A stretch of 64,000 nt of DNA from Puffinus mauretanicus (taxonomy: Eukaryota; Chordata; Aves; Procellariiformes; Procellariidae), in assembly GCA_023333565.1 (NCBI GenBank), contig JAJKFH010004053.1, positions 2,356,001 through 2,420,000 on the forward strand. The letters are read 5' to 3'. Both the position numbers and the translations under genes were made by a program. The notes beneath the pieces are model-generated. The model was not told the DNA's origin and made no database searches. It saw only the letters and a list, made by a program, of their open reading frames with translations. How positions within the stretch are numbered: the first letter of the stretch is position 1; every line of letters begins with the position of its first letter. This document shows positions 47,118 to 61,557 of the stretch, piece after piece.

Positions 47118-50100
47118 TTTTAAACCACAACAAGGGGTCCCCACATTTCCCAGTCCATGGTTGCACCTGCTCACTAATTCATCCAACATTCAACCTCTTA
47201 CCTCAGATCTGTCAGGCTTATGTTTTTATCTCTTCGAAGGAGACTATGTTCTGTAAATATTATTATTCTGTAAATAATATTGACAATAATAGCAGTTGTC
47301 ATTGAATATTAGGAGAGCTAATAAAACTGGCTAGCAGGCAAAGCACAAGCTCTTCTAGCTGTTGCCTACTAGAGCTTTCTCATCCTGTATTTCCTTCTTT
47401 TTTGGGGCTTGCCCAGACAAGAGATCCTTCACTCAGTGCCAAATCCCTTCCCTTCTAAGCCCTCAGTTATCCTTGAGGATAACTCCAACTCCAAAGCTCA
47501 CTCATTGACTTCTTCCAAGCCTTGCCCAAATCTCCATGTCTTCCTGATTTGACCTGCCCAACCACCCAAGAGCTTCAAGTTCTCCACATTTCTGCAGTCC
47601 TTCAGTCCCCACCCTCATTCCTCCCACTGTGTCCCTGCTTTGGCGTGGTCTCTATCTGGCTATTCTTGTTCAGACTACCCAAAAATCCCTGCTGCCAGAC
47701 TCCTCTGTTCTCCCAGGCTGACTGCATGTCTTTCTCTCGGCTGTTGCAGCCTACTGAAACTCTCTATCCTTCTGACTCTTTCCATAGGCACTAACAATGG
47801 ATCCAGATCTGACTGCTATTTAAGACGCTAAATATAGACTTCACTTAATCCACATCTACTCTATTGGCTGGAAAAGATGACTTTGCTCAAGAAGAAGAAA
47901 AAAAAAAAAAGGAAAAATTAAAAAAGGAAAAGCAAGTCAAACAATACACAGTAGCTGTGTATATTTTCACAGTAGCTGTTGAAGCATTGCTTTGTCTTCT
48001 GGCTTTTAGAAGAAACACAGTGCTTATGAAATTATTGCAGTATGCCTGCTTTGGAAGAAAAGAGGACAAGAAACAAGCCTATGCTCACACAAAAGCTGTG
48101 GCTAGCACAAGTCAAGGCTGTTTTTTAATAGATAGCACTGAGGAATGGTGCAAGTTCCTTTTTGTTCACTGTGAATGCTTCAAGTTTAAGGTTCCAGTTC
48201 ACATGTGCTCAAACTGGGGTAAGAAAGATCACTAACAGAGTTTCCCTGGGCTCCTTTCCCTCATAGAATAAAGGAACAAAGGAACAAAATGAAAAGCTGG
48301 TCTTTGAAAGAGCTATGTTGCTTTCAGAAGAACTAGAAACTTTTGATCTGTTTTGTTAATCTGATCATTGATAGGTGCTCTGGAATAGGGAGAATTAATC
48401 TTTTAACTGAAAGAATTTCTAAAAAGGGGACTTGAAAACGGAGAATGGTAATTGAGTCCCCACAGAACTGTTTTTAGTAACTATAACTAATAATTTCAAT
48501 TGGGGATTTGGCAGGAAATGCCTGCTTTAAGAATGAATATCACTTACTCAGTGACACTCAGAAGTACAAGTAGATTTGTCAAAACGGTATTTTATTTCAG
48601 GACAATTGAGTCATTTACCACATAGCCAATATATTTTCTAAGAATTACACAGTGGCCTTGGAAAAAAATGGAATATCTAGGTCTTATGCATCTCAATGAA
48701 GGAAACAGATTGTCATAACAACTTTGAAAATGCCATTCTTTCAGTCACAATTAATTTCAGCCCAGCCAAGGCACTTAACAGAACTGAAAACCAAGAATTC
48801 AACAGTAAAACTGAAGGCGATTACTAAAGGATGCAGGTTAGGGACTCTTTTTACCTCTAACCTCATGAATGTATGCTGCAGCTGTCCTCACTCTGGTCAT
48901 GAAAGAACAAGAGCCAGAGAAGACAGGAAAATGAAGCCCATGAAAAAATCTTATTCATTGTACATTATGATGAATTTGAATAGTGTGTCTTCAAAGGTAA
49001 GCTGTCAGTGTTACAAGGAGGGTCTCAACTAATTAACAACAATTAATGGATTTAAAGCACATACTTAAGTGCTTTGCTGAATTGCAGCCTAAATGGTGGT
49101 AATACAATAATCCTCTGTATGAATTGCTTCCTTCTTTTTGAGTGAACAGTTTCTTCAGCGTCATTCAGAGATTTCATTTTTATCACAGTAAATAGTGTTT
49201 AGGATGCGTGTGGCTCTCCCTAAGCAGCTAGGGCAGAGAGATCAGTCTGTGGCCTAAAGATCTTACAGACTAACACTTTCTCCACTTTTAAAAATGGACA
49301 AGCATGGAGAAGACTTTTTCTGGTAAAGTGCAGATCAGTATTGGTTTTACACTTGCATAGGAAGTTAATTTAGTGTATATGTGTTATTTACCATGCAGAC
49401 AATCTGCACAATTACAAACATGTAAGTAATACTGAAATTCCTTCGGAATTTTTTTTTTTTATTTTTTTGCTTTCCTTTTCCCTCTTTACCATCTACTGTT
49501 TCATTGTCTTTCCCTCACCCATATCATCTCAGCCTAGAGCCCAGTAATGTGTCTTAAGGGGAAATAAGAGGTTCTGCCAAGAATTTCTCTATGTAAAATC
49601 CCCTCTCTATATTGGCAAGACTCTCAGCAAATCAATTTTTCTCAGTTGGAGTGTTATCTGCTTTGGCTGAGAAGTGAGTTTTGAAAAAAACAAGGTGTGA
49701 AAAAATGCCACTCTTTGTTTCACCCAGGCTGGTATCATCTGTCGCACGTATTGCTACTATTTATTTAGCTGGAGTGAGTGGCACTTGCAGTTTGTTTCTA
49801 TTTGATCTCTTTGACTTTTCACTTTGCTTCCTCAGGAGTCCTTTTGCCTCCCTTCTTCTTCTTGTTTCTTCCTGTGTGAATTACCTTTCAGCATCTGTGG
49901 ATACCATGGTCTACCCTGTTTTCTGTTTTGGTTCTTACAGGCTCAAAAAGTCAAGATAAAACAAGGGAAAGGAGAAATACTCTCTGTTCCTGACTTGCAG
50001 AAAGGCATGTCTTGAAAGCTTTTTTCATTTTCATGAATATTGCTGGATTGAAAAGAATATTATTCTTTCTGAGTAATAAACTCTCTGCTTATTACAGAAT

Positions 50101-53100
50101 ACATTTCATCAGAAGATCACAAAATACCTTTCAAACCAAATTAACATCATTACCTTATTTTCATGTAACCCTGATTATTGGAGGGATTTATCTGCAGTGA
50201 CTCAGCAGGTCTGAGGAACTGTTACTCAGACTGAGATATTTTTGAAAGAGGAGTCTGACCACAGTAGCTAAGAATATTAATTCTTTACAAGATGTTTCAG
50301 ATGTTTTTCTTTCTGCAAAATTGTTCTCAGTTTTACCAGTTTCCTTATCATCACTGAAAGATCTTCACAATCAGAGTGAAAGGTAAGTAGGCTTATCGTA
50401 ACATGGATAGGCCCACCATGGACTAGAGCAAATATAGACTCCATGGAAAGATGGTGGTGGCTGTAGTAAAGGGAGTGTGGATAAGATTCGCGTTGCTATA
50501 TATCGTCTAGTTATGCTGATCTTCAAAAAGGTTTTTCTGTTTCTGTGAGGTGGTCTCACAATGATCTGCAGTCCTTCCTTTTGGCTGTATCACAAATGGA
50601 CTTCAGGTGGTGTTTGCCACCACTCTTCTGTGTGTTTTGTGCCCGTATATCAATCACACGTGTGGTTCTAGCTGCATCGTTCCTGCATGATAACAGTTAA
50701 CCTTTATGTTAAAATACATTTGCTGTCATGAAAATAAATTATTTTTTAACAACTCTTTTCTCATAATTTCTACTCAAGTTGATGTAAGTTACGTGTTTTA
50801 GGCTAGTTATAGAACGAAATGTTAAGTAACTCATAATGGAAAAGAAGAAACAAATGGGGATAGCTGATCATCTAAAAATTTGCTCCCATTTGTACCTGTA
50901 TCAACTAATTCATTGACAACTGATTTCACAGGTAAACAGTATCTTTCATAGGTAAACAGTAGTATTTGTCACATAGACTTCCTGCAGCAGGGCAATTAAT
51001 AGTTGTACAAAGCAGGTACTTTTTCACAGGTGGACGTTAATATCTTCACATCTGCAACAAGAAATTTAGAGGCTTAAGTCCTTTGGTGAAGCAAGTGGAC
51101 CTTACGTGACTTAGATTAGTTGATCATGAGACCCTGTGAAATAGAGTAAAAGTAGAACCTTCACCTGGTTCTACTCACTTAAAGCACAGTTTTAGTTCAA
51201 TGCATAAATATGTGATTTTCTGTTAATAAGCAGTTGAAGGCAATGAGGTAACAGGCTGTGTCTGGGCTGTCCTAGACTCTTAAGATGTTTCACTTTAACC
51301 TCTTCTCAGTTACAGCAAGAACTCCAGGACAGAACTAACATTAAAACTACTTTTTTTTTTTTTTGTTCTAGTATGGAATTATCCTCCTTCTATTTCATGG
51401 CAAATGAAACAGTTGCTGTCCCACTACTGAACTGCAAGTGTTCTCAGATTCACAGACAAGATTCACAAGATTACCAAATAAGATGTGCTGTTGTCTCCTA
51501 AATTACTTCCTTGACACTAAAGTGTCTCTCCAAGGAATTACTTTGCAGTACAATGCTTTATTCCATCTGCTGAATAAAGTTGTTTTATTTTAATGTTGAA
51601 TGTCTATGGAAACTATTCTTCCAGCTGTGGCATACTGAAATGCTTATGTCTTAGAGGCTTGCTCTGAGACATCGATCAGCAACATTTTGCACAAACACAT
51701 ACATTCAGGAAAATATGACAAAATATTGAGATGAATATTTTAGACTGTCTTTGATAACAATCAGCCAGTCATAGTCATGAAAGGTTTTGCATAACAAGCT
51801 ATAGGTGCACGAACTATACATATGTGTGTGATACATGAATATGCATATACATATATACTAAAAAAATACAGACTGCAGTTGCTGGAGACCTGCCATTGCC
51901 TTGTAGATAATAATAAACATAATTGGCTCCTGCAAAATGTAACCCTAAACAAATTGGATTGAAGTGTCTTGTCTCTTTGGACATAATATCAGAGTCTTGG
52001 GGTTTGGTTTTCTTGGAATGAAGCCTGTCAGTCCTTTAGGGTATGAAAATCTTGAATGAAATATAGCTGCTATACAAGTTATGTTGTCCAAAGGTGATAA
52101 AAATGGACTTATTAAAATTGTATTTAATGTTGATTCCTTCATAACAATTTCAAAAGCTATTAAATTTAAAAGCAGAAAATATGCAGGGAAAATATTACTG
52201 AATTTCAAGTACATCTTTATGTGTCGAGTAGAAGTACAGCAGTCTGTCTTGCTTAATGAGGACTTCCCAAATCTCATGAAATATTTCGTTGTCCTTCTGT
52301 CTATGCTAAAACAACAGTAAAACAGTGATCAGTTCAAACTGCACAGGTAAAACATGAGGAAAATTCTAGAAATCTTAATGCAGAAAGTGTATTCCTATAT
52401 GCCACTGACTTCTTGCATCAGTGAAATCAAGTAAAGCGAAAGACTGCAGATTCTTCCTACTTCCATAGCAACAGAGGACCAGACATGCTCAGCTCTACCA
52501 TCAACCATATATTCAATTTTGTCAGTCAGTCACTTAAAAACTCTTTCTCTAAGTTAACTTCTTTAAGAAACTTTTAAGCTAACTTCCTTGACAAAGGCAG
52601 TGTTGGATGGTCTCAAAGGCTTAAAAATTCTTCCCGTGAAGAAGAAATTATTCCTGTTCCCTGCTTGAATTTGTGGCCATAAAATAAATGAGATTTCATC
52701 TCATAGCTATAGCAGTTTGAAAAATGCTGCTGGAATGGGGTGAGATCCAATCTCTTCTGGCTACATGTGGGTAACTGATATTGACAGGAAGGACTTTTTT
52801 GCATGCAGATGGAGGGGAAAATAAACAAGGGACATGTAACTGGCATCACACTGCAAGCAAAATAGGTATTGATATCAAGCTGGAAGTTCAAAGGGAGATT
52901 TCTATACACGTATAGACCATTTACATTCCCACAGAGCTGAAATGAGAAAAACTCCGTACCTAACCCTTATACACACCTTGGAAAGAAGAATAGATCTTTT
53001 CTTGCAGAAATGTAGTTGAAGTTCAAGGTTATTTCCCTATATTAAGAATGCATTCATATTTCATAGCTAATATACTTAGAAATACTTCAGAAATGCTTGA

Positions 53101-54000
53101 AACACATCAAACACATCAAAGCATTGGTTACTGTGAGATTGTATTTCTATACACGGATATGTGAACCACCCTGCATTTTGTGCTACTGTGCAAGGAAGAA
53201 ATCACTAAGAGTCTCTACTCTGAACAGAATTACTTTACACTGTGGTCACTCTGATTCCTTTTACCTTGATAACAATCCTAGTGTGCCTGGATAGGAAACG
53301 TGATAACAAAAGCACACAAAGTTCAAAAGCTATTAGAAAGAGAGCATGAACTCAGTCAACAGCCAACCCTGAAATGATGGGGCTATTATAAATTATATCC
53401 GTGAAATACCAAGGAGAAGGGAGAACCCTCATGTGTCCTTACACCTGCACACCCTTTTCACTTCATTTAGACAGTATATTATTTACATGCAGAAGAGGGC
53501 TAGTTAAATGTTGCTCTCAATGCTCAGACACACACAAAAGAAAGAGCAAACATAAAGAATAACATATTTGAAAATGAAATGGATTCAAGCATCTCTTGGG
53601 ACTTAATAGCATTAAAGCCTTTCAGGGGCATCAGATAGATAGCTTCTAGAGTCTCTGTGGCATCTCAGCACCTCCAGTGACATCCTAGAGTTTTAGATTT
53701 ATTTCATATTTGTGAGAGGTATGTTTTTCATATATGAAAGCTTTTGCTTTCCTATTTCCTTTTATTCCCACTCTTTTCCATATGTAAATTTCTTTTCTGG
53801 TTACGAAGCCTCAAGACTTCTTAGGTTGTACCCTTGATGGTCTGGACTAGAGTTTTTTTGGAACTCAGAAATGATGTTTCTGGGTGGAGTGGTAAAATCA
53901 GCCAACAAAGTACTGCTGGTGCACCCTACAGAATGATGGTGCCACAATAGCCTTTTCTAGCTCAGCATCAGTATTCATCATTTGCTGTCATTCCTTTTTT
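47118..54000. other. AT-rich non-coding DNA
   Basis: No named repeat. An A-rich/purine-rich tract at about 47,888-47,940 creates a lysine/glutamate-rich open frame that is not a gene. An exon-like patch at 48,745-48,836 (+) has a TTCTTTCAG acceptor, 92 open bases and a GTTAGG donor. Together with 49,941 it is noted, but the phases do not join. T runs near 51,351 and 49,448. Confidence 0.5.
49941..50015 (+). CDS. very weak candidate terminal exon
   Basis: A pyrimidine-rich tract ends TTCTTACAG at 49,940, followed by 24 open codons (start AQKVKIKQGKGE) and TGA. The lysine-rich tail has coding-like codon use, and the acceptor is good. It is short, unrecognised and without a matching donor in phase. 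Chance is the simpler explanation. Confidence 0.13.
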   Translation, partial: AQKVKIKQGKGEILSVPDLQKGMS

Positions 54001-57000
54001 TCTTAGTTGCAAAGTGATTACAGTGTTACTGTTTTTTTTTTTTTTGAGGGGGGAGAGGAAATAAAAAAATTAGTTTTGACTCTAACCGGACCAATCAGCT
54101 AAACACACTTTTTTCCCAAAAAATCATTCTTCATAAAGGATTTTTTCTACCTTCTCTCTAAGCTGTATGGTGGGAGGGGCTCACACCCTCCTTCTATAAG
54201 ACTTCCCAATATTCAAATGCATTAAATAGTTCTCTGCCTTTGCACGAAATTTCTTATGTTGCAGTCTCTAGATTCACTTCATGTATTATATGTCTCTTTA
54301 AAAGTCTTATCCCAGATCTTTTTAAGGTTAGTTGGGCACAGTACTTCTAGACTTGCAAACACTCTTGATATCATCTGCTCTCGGGGGGATCTCCTCGGGG
54401 TTTAGTACCACACGTACTGTCCTACAATCGTCTCCTTTAATCATGGCACAGAGTCTTATTTTAAGTCTGGTTTCTTCTAGACAGAGCTTAAATGAGTTCC
54501 AAAATTTCCATTCGTAAAAGACAGTTATTTAAAATAAAGGTAAATTGAACCCTTTAAAAGGATGTACACTACAAGGGATAGTTCAGTCATTGTCTTTCAG
54601 TTTAGATTTATGTTATTTTATCACACTAGTGAGATTGCAGAAATAGTGTAACTGCAAACCAGAATGGTATGAAAAACAGCCATTGATTATAAATGTCACG
54701 GTTTTGGAGGAGAGGATTGTCTTACAAGAACGTACTATTCCAAAGAAAGAGACTGTGACTACAAAGTGTCATGATAATGTGTGTTTTTAATTATACCAGC
54801 AATGTTGATAGATTAACAGTTAATGAACAAAGATATCAAAGACATCAATATTACTTCAAAGATAGGCTAAATATTTAATGTATATTTTGAAAAATCAATG
54901 TAAAAGTAAAATTCCCTAAGCTATAGACAAGCAAAGTGTGTTAAATAGATCTGAATGACAGAGATTGGTTAACTCCCTAACTGGAAGAACACACAAGTGA
55001 AACTAACCACATATGTCAAAGAATAAATGAAGGAAAGGCTGTCACAGAGATTAAAGATTTATACAGCTGTTTCATCCATCTGGTGTTTAACCAAGCAAAG
55101 GCTGGTGGAGAGCATATGACTCAGATGCCTATATTGCAGGATAACTGACTGATTAAATCAATTTGTACATCCATCAAAGATCAGAAGACTTAAAATTAGA
55201 CTTACCAAAAAAAGCCACACAAAATGTTTTGAGTGCACAGAGAGTTTGTAGAAGAGTAGGCACCAGTTTCCAAGGCAGTTTTGGAAGGCCATGAAACAAG
55301 AGATACCAGGACAAGTTTCGGAGCTGTAACAGATGTTAAGTACCTAATTGTTGAAATCTAAAAGTTCTAATGTATTGCCCGAAAATATTGCATGTAAAGA
55401 ACATGGATGACTTTTGAAATGTAAAATTAAAGTATGCAGTGGTGAGTTATACTTAGAAATATAAAACCAGAGAGAAATTTCTTTCCTCACTGGATTTGAA
55501 CAACTTATGCATAAAATTTCCTATGAATTTTGTTCAAATGAAGAAAAAATAAACTGATGTTAGCATTGCCATTGGTCAAATCAGCTTTTCAAATGTTAAC
55601 CTGTAAACTGCTTAACTGTGCACACTAAACCTCAAGAAAAGCTGTTGACTTAATTTAGATGCTTTTCATATGCCCAAAACACCCTGACGTTTTGGTAGTT
55701 GAGAAGAAGAGCAGTTTTTCACTTTTAATCTTTTCACCGAAAAGCCCTGGTGACATGCACTGAGCAGATCAGCAACCAGTAGTTCTCTGTTCCAAGGTTG
55801 GTATTTTTGCTTTAAGCACATCTCACCCCCAGCAGAGCATGCAAAATCTGGAAACAGAAACATTCAGTCCAGCTTCACACAAGAGTGAAAATGTTTTCAT
55901 TTAGCTAAAACATCATACACATAAATGAACTTGAGATGTTTCTCTCGCATTTCTTTCCCATGCCTGTACTAATAAGGAACTGTGCACACTGAAACATTAT
56001 CATGACACAGTGGCAGAAACAACAGGCAGAACAATCCTGATGAGCGTGATCCTTGGGAGGATCAAGGCTAGCACATTGGATATCCTTATAACAGAACTGT
56101 CTACATTCACCATGAGAGAAGGTGTAGTGAAATGTTGTACTTAGATATCCCCCAAAAGATATGTAAATTTTTGCAAGTTTTCTGTCAATCCTCTGTAAAT
56201 TTCTCCCCTATTTGTCATCCACAGGTACATTGGAGCAAAAAGCACCCCAAACAATACCCAAACAAGAAATCTGAGAGAACACTGTAGCTTGGGTTGTCCT
56301 CAGGTGCTTTCTTTTTGCCTCGCCCTAATAACCACTCTCTTGGATTTGTCACAACTTTTAACATCACACAATATCATGAGGCACAGCTTACAAGATTTTA
56401 AAAATGCTACATCTGATACTATGTGTGTTATTCATTAAATTAACCATGGACCTTGTGATGTTGAGTTATATAAAACACTGAGTGTATAAACATTTCAATC
56501 TGTATAAGTTCTACAGCTCAGCCTATGTACAGGTCACTTGCAATAGGTTAGTTATAGTTGTTTTTATAAAAATCCCAAAGCAGACATCCTCCAAGAATTT
56601 AGGGCAAACTCTTGAAGCCCTCCTTTTACTGCATATAAATTCACTTTGTAAAATAGACAGGGTATATGGGTACAGGTACCTCCAGGCTGTGTGAGCTGGG
56701 GTCATCTTCCTTCACTTAGACATTGACAGATTGGCCATCTAAGCCCAAGACAATCACCCTGAGCTCACCTTATGGTCAAGAAGACACAGGGAACTCCAGA
56801 GGGTGACCTGTCTTACAGGTACCCATTTTAGGTTGAGATAAATAGTACTTTGGAAGTGGTTATTTCTTCCTGGAGATGTGGAAAGAAGTATTGGAAGGGT
56901 GGTTGGCTCTGACTTAGGTGTAAAACTTTTAGATATCCACATTATGGCTCCCTTGCCTCTTCCACGGTTGTACTCACCCACTGCTCAACACCAAAGGTTT

Positions 57001-60000
57001 TGGACTTTTTCTTTTATGATCATTTATTTCTATAGGGTCAGCACAAAGCCCGTGCACCTTAAAATTGCAACTCAGTCCTTAAAAGGGGCTTAAAAGGAAC
57101 TGGATTTGGCTGATCCCTGCTAAGGAGCTATTTCACCTGTGGGATGTAACGTACAGAGTATTCTTCCTCAGTTTTTCGCCTGCGTGACATTAAACTCTCA
57201 CATGGATCATTGCACGACTATGGAAAGCAGCAGAGAAAGCTGTGTATGGCCAGTCACAAAGCAGGTTCCTGGCTGGCGGGCATGGTGAGTGCCGAAAATG
57301 ACCCATGGACTTGTGAAGAAAACAGGCACCATTTTTACTTCTCTTGTGAAGAAAATGGTGCTGCTGATGTAGATGCCACACCACAGAGCAGAGGTGGTGA
57401 CCTGTGTTGGTGACGAGGAAGTTTTGAGGGGAAAATGGGAGAGAATTAGCTAGCCATGTCCTCCTTCCTGTTTTGTTTTAAATGCCCTTGAATTTACTTA
57501 CAAAAAGCTCAAGGAATAATATGGATTTGGGTTTATAATATTTGAAAGATCAAATAAGGAAGTGAATTTGCAAGTGAGAAAAATAAAACTATATGGATTA
57601 GACTGGTTATAAAGCTTTGGAAATTAATACTTTAAGTTGCAGTGTACTCATGTCCACTATCCTGCTTTTTCCCAAAAGACAGATAACAGTATCTACCATT
57701 GGTATCATCCACTTCAGACATCTCTGGAAAAGTTAAAATGTACTTTTTTTTCTGGCAAGTTTATTATATGGGATAGCACCCTTTCTGCAGAATATTTCCA
57801 AGCCTCTCTACACAGTTCACTTGCAGATAAAGTCAACAAAAAAAGATATTGAGAGCGCAAGGTGCAAAGGATACATTTGTATACCTACATACATACATAT
57901 ATTACATATGCACATATAAAGATAAGATAATTAATGATTTCTCAACGAAGTAAAGGGAAGCTGCTGTACAGAGATGTAGTGCTTGTAATAAGTAGAGGTA
58001 AACCATAGAAGGCATGATTTAATTAGGGCAGTTTTTAACTAGCTTTTGGAATGAAAGAGATACCAATAAAATTATGAGGGTGGGGGTGACCCTTTTGTTC
58101 TTTCTTATGGCTGATAAGAAGGCAGTTAAGTCTCACTTGGAATGACCTGGATTCCTGGAGTGGAAGTGTTGACAAAATTTTGGTAGAAATGGTCAGTTGA
58201 AGGAAAGTGCAAACTGTAGTGGGAGAGCATGTGGAGTGTATTGCAGGGCTGGTTCTAAGCAGATCTATCTTTCTCTCCTGGAGAAAACTTTGGGACATAA
58301 CACTGTTTGCAGTACTCTTTTACTATAATCAAGGTTGCATTACTATGAGCAAAACTCTCAGCAGGATCAAGTGCTTTCAAGGGAACAACTTAATAGCACT
58401 GATGACCAGTCCCATCAGGGACCAACATTTCACACGCAACACCTGCCTGTTTAGTTATGAAAAATTTGTCCAACTATTATCAGCGTGGCTTTGCTCCCAG
58501 GGAAAGAATGCAAAATAAGGGCATCTGGGAAAACTGGCTCATGCGTTCTATCCCATTAAAAATTAGAATTAATCAAGGAAGGAAATTCTTAAAGGTGTTC
58601 TTTCTCTTTCCCATTGGATTCAGACAGAGAGAAGAAAATGAAGCAAAAGGAGGAAGACGATGAATCAGCCTCAGAATATGAATAATTCTGGGACCAAGGA
58701 GCTCCAGACAAAAGAAAACACAATTCTCATTTTCACTATTCATCCTTCATTTTCAAACACCCATCATCATCTACTGCCAGGATGCCAAGATTAAAATCTC
58801 TTTCTCCATTTGTCTTCTTGTATTGCAAGTGAGTTCAAAGGGATCACTGGTCCCAGGCTGAAAGCGCATTACTCTCAGAGCACACAAAACAACGTGAGAG
58901 TGTGCAGGGAAGATCAGCACAAAGGCATTCATGAAATCATGTTTTTTCTTACAGTAAAGGGCAAGGATGGAAAGAAAAGGTATACTTTCCTCAGGGTCTT
59001 TTAAAGTGTCTTCTTCCTGTTTTATTTATTCTGGATTCCTTGTTTCTTTCTCAGTTTCATCCCTTTCTCTCTTTTTGCAACAGAAATACAAAAAAGTATT
59101 CTGACTGCAAAGGCTAAGCAAGGCGTGCTGGTCTGACATTAAACAGCACCAGGGTATTCCGAATCTGGTTCCTGATTCTACCACATTTCATGTGTGATGT
59201 CTCAAGGTCTCATAAGGCATCTATGCTTTGGTTGCACACTTGTGATAAGAGCTATGCTGTCCATTGAGTTTGCAAGCTCTCTGTAGCCAAGGCCACCCTC
59301 TCACTCTGTGTTGTTACCAGTAGACCCAACCTCCCACAGCACCCCAGTCCTCTAGAATTGGGCCTCTAGATATTTCTGTATTCTACACTGTAACAATGGT
59401 ACCACATTTCTTCTAGAGATCTCAGAAAATCTTGACCACATATATAAGATCTACATAGAGAAACTCCTTGTATCATGGGTTTGATGACCTAAATATCAAT
59501 GGCCTAGCACCATGAGGAGCAGGGATTTTTGTACTCAACTGGCATAGAAAAGCCCAGCAACATAAAGCTACACAAATCTATTGCATATGGACTGGCAAGA
59601 GGCACTGAAGCAGAAGGAGAAAAGTGAGTAGAGCACTGGTGGCTGGCAGGATGGGGGATGTGCTGTCAGCGCTCGCACAACCCCAGTATAAGGGGCCAGA
59701 GGAGTCAAGAAAGTAAGAAGTACCCCCAGTTTCTTTGGCCTCCTCTATCAACCTCATCTCCCATGTCTCTTTCCCCCACAAGTGGCCAACTGGTTCTAAC
59801 ATCCCTCAGTCCTGGCGGTGAACCATTTTAGACATATGAATCCAGGCCTCTGTAGTTGCAGCTCCAGCAGGTCCCTGGAGTTTGCCCATAAAGTTGTGAA
59901 TTATGGGATCTCCCTGTCTGGATCCCCCTCACCCTGGCACTGACTCGGCAGCAAATGCATGGATCTGAGAGCGTGCCTCATCAACTCAATGAGGGTGGTC

Positions 60001-61432
60001 AGTGTCAAGACTCATTTATCACTACCAAATGATTGCTGACAATATACAGACTTTGATACCAAAGTCTGTTTAATAGCAAACTCATGCCCTGAAATGGCAA
60101 AAGTCTTGGCATTAGCAGATTTCTGCCCACAGTGAGGCTTTATAGGAAAGGGTATGTGTGTCTTAAATGATATTAAAAGCTACATCTTGCTTATTGTCTT
60201 TTTCACTATCATTAGAAGTTAAATATGGCTTTCTTTTTTTGCAGCTTGGTTGGAAGTATCATTATATAAACATACATGTGTGTATGCAGGGTGGATTCTA
60301 AGTATAAATGTATGTTATAAATGTATAAGTATAAGCGTAGGTGGGCATGTAGATTAATTTTATCCTAAATACTAATGAGGTACATGTATGTTCACATATG
60401 CATATTTATGTGCACAATGCAAAGTAGACTAATGCTTCATATCGACTCAAATGATAGTACCTAACTATTGACATGTATAGTCACAACAGATATAGCTACA
60501 ACAAGGTAAAAATCCAATGGCTTTCAGATGAATGGGATTGTTGCTAGAAATGCTTATAATCCTGTAACATTACTTTTGATTTATTGCGCTCCTATACCTG
60601 TACAAAAGAAAAGGAAAAGGGTGAATTTTATTAAATGTAACAAATTTGAGCCTATAAACAAAGATACACCACAGCTTTCCTCTAATTCTGTGTGTGTGAA
60701 AAATGCCAGTATTTTATTTTTATTTAAAAAGATACAACCATTATTATGTAAAATACATTAAACAAAGAACAGCCATTTCCCGTTATTTATTTTGTTTTTC
60801 TTTAAAAAGCTGCTTTCCAGCCTGGAAAGCATTCTAACAATAAAAGTATGAATAAAATACAAATCATTTCAAAATGGGCTGGGGCTCCAGGGAACAGAAA
60901 AAGAACGTGTATAATTAAAGACTACATCATAATGCCTCTGAAAAGAACTGATTGAAACATTTTTCATCTGATTTCATTGTGCTGAGGCCAAAACATTTCA
61001 CAGAAGTATAAGAGTTGAAAAGGACATTTTTAACAGGAAAATTTTTTAGTCCAGATTCTCAACTCAGAAATGACCAGAGTGAGAGACTAGCTCACATTTT
61101 TAGCGCTACAATCATTGCAAGTTGAGGCTTTAGCTTCACTCTGTCCATTTCAGAGACAACTACCAGGAGATGCTCAGCCTTGAAGGAAGGAGTCAAGGGC
61201 TCCCAGCTGGGGTCATCACAATTTAGTTGACACCCTAATCACTTTGAAAACTCCCAGCAAAAAAGGGTCTCAAGTTTCATGAGCCTTTTCCAAATGTTTT
61301 TAAAGTACAACTTTGGATCTCAGGGTAGTCCAGCACAATCCTGCTCCATAAAAGCACTGCAGAAGTTCAACACTGGAATGAAAAGAGGATTTGGAAAATC
61401 AAATGTTGTCATGAAATGGAACTGTTACCTTC
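54001..61432. other. AT-rich non-coding DNA
   Basis: No gene or named repeat recognised. It includes a (CATA)n microsatellite at about 57,885-57,903, a GC-richer block at 57,040-57,420 and another at 59,570-59,960 of unknown nature, a 10-bp inverted repeat at 60,046-60,069 and ATAAATGTAT-type simple sequence at about 60,300-60,345. Confidence 0.5.
60046..60069. repeat. 10-bp perfect inverted repeat, 4-base loop
   Basis: ACAGACTTTG, four bases, then its exact reverse complement CAAAGTCTGT. A short stable hairpin with no associated feature. Confidence 0.85.
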
Positions 61433-61463
61433 TTCTAGCTTTGGAGCTAAACTAAAGCTAGAA
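61433..61463. repeat. 10-bp inverted repeat just upstream of the CR1 insertion
   Basis: TTCTAGCTTT (61,433-61,442) and its exact reverse complement (61,454-61,463) surround 11 bases. The loop's AGCTAAACTAA is itself repeated just downstream. It ends about 90 bases before the CR1 begins. Confidence 0.8.
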
Positions 61464-61557
61464 GCTAAACTAATCTCTTAAATTTTGAAGATAATTTGAA
61501 ACCCCATCTTTCTTGTAATGAAGCATATGCTTTTCCTCTCTCCATACTCATTAAGAA

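Noticed and set aside
47864..48235. 123-codon lysine-rich open frame on +
   Set aside because: It opens without an ATG and its K/E-rich part is a purine homopolymer tract; the rest shows no family.
58035..58663. several 70-100 codon frames on both strands
   Set aside because: No splice context, no recognisable domains, and overlapping frames of equal length on opposite strands, as expected by chance.
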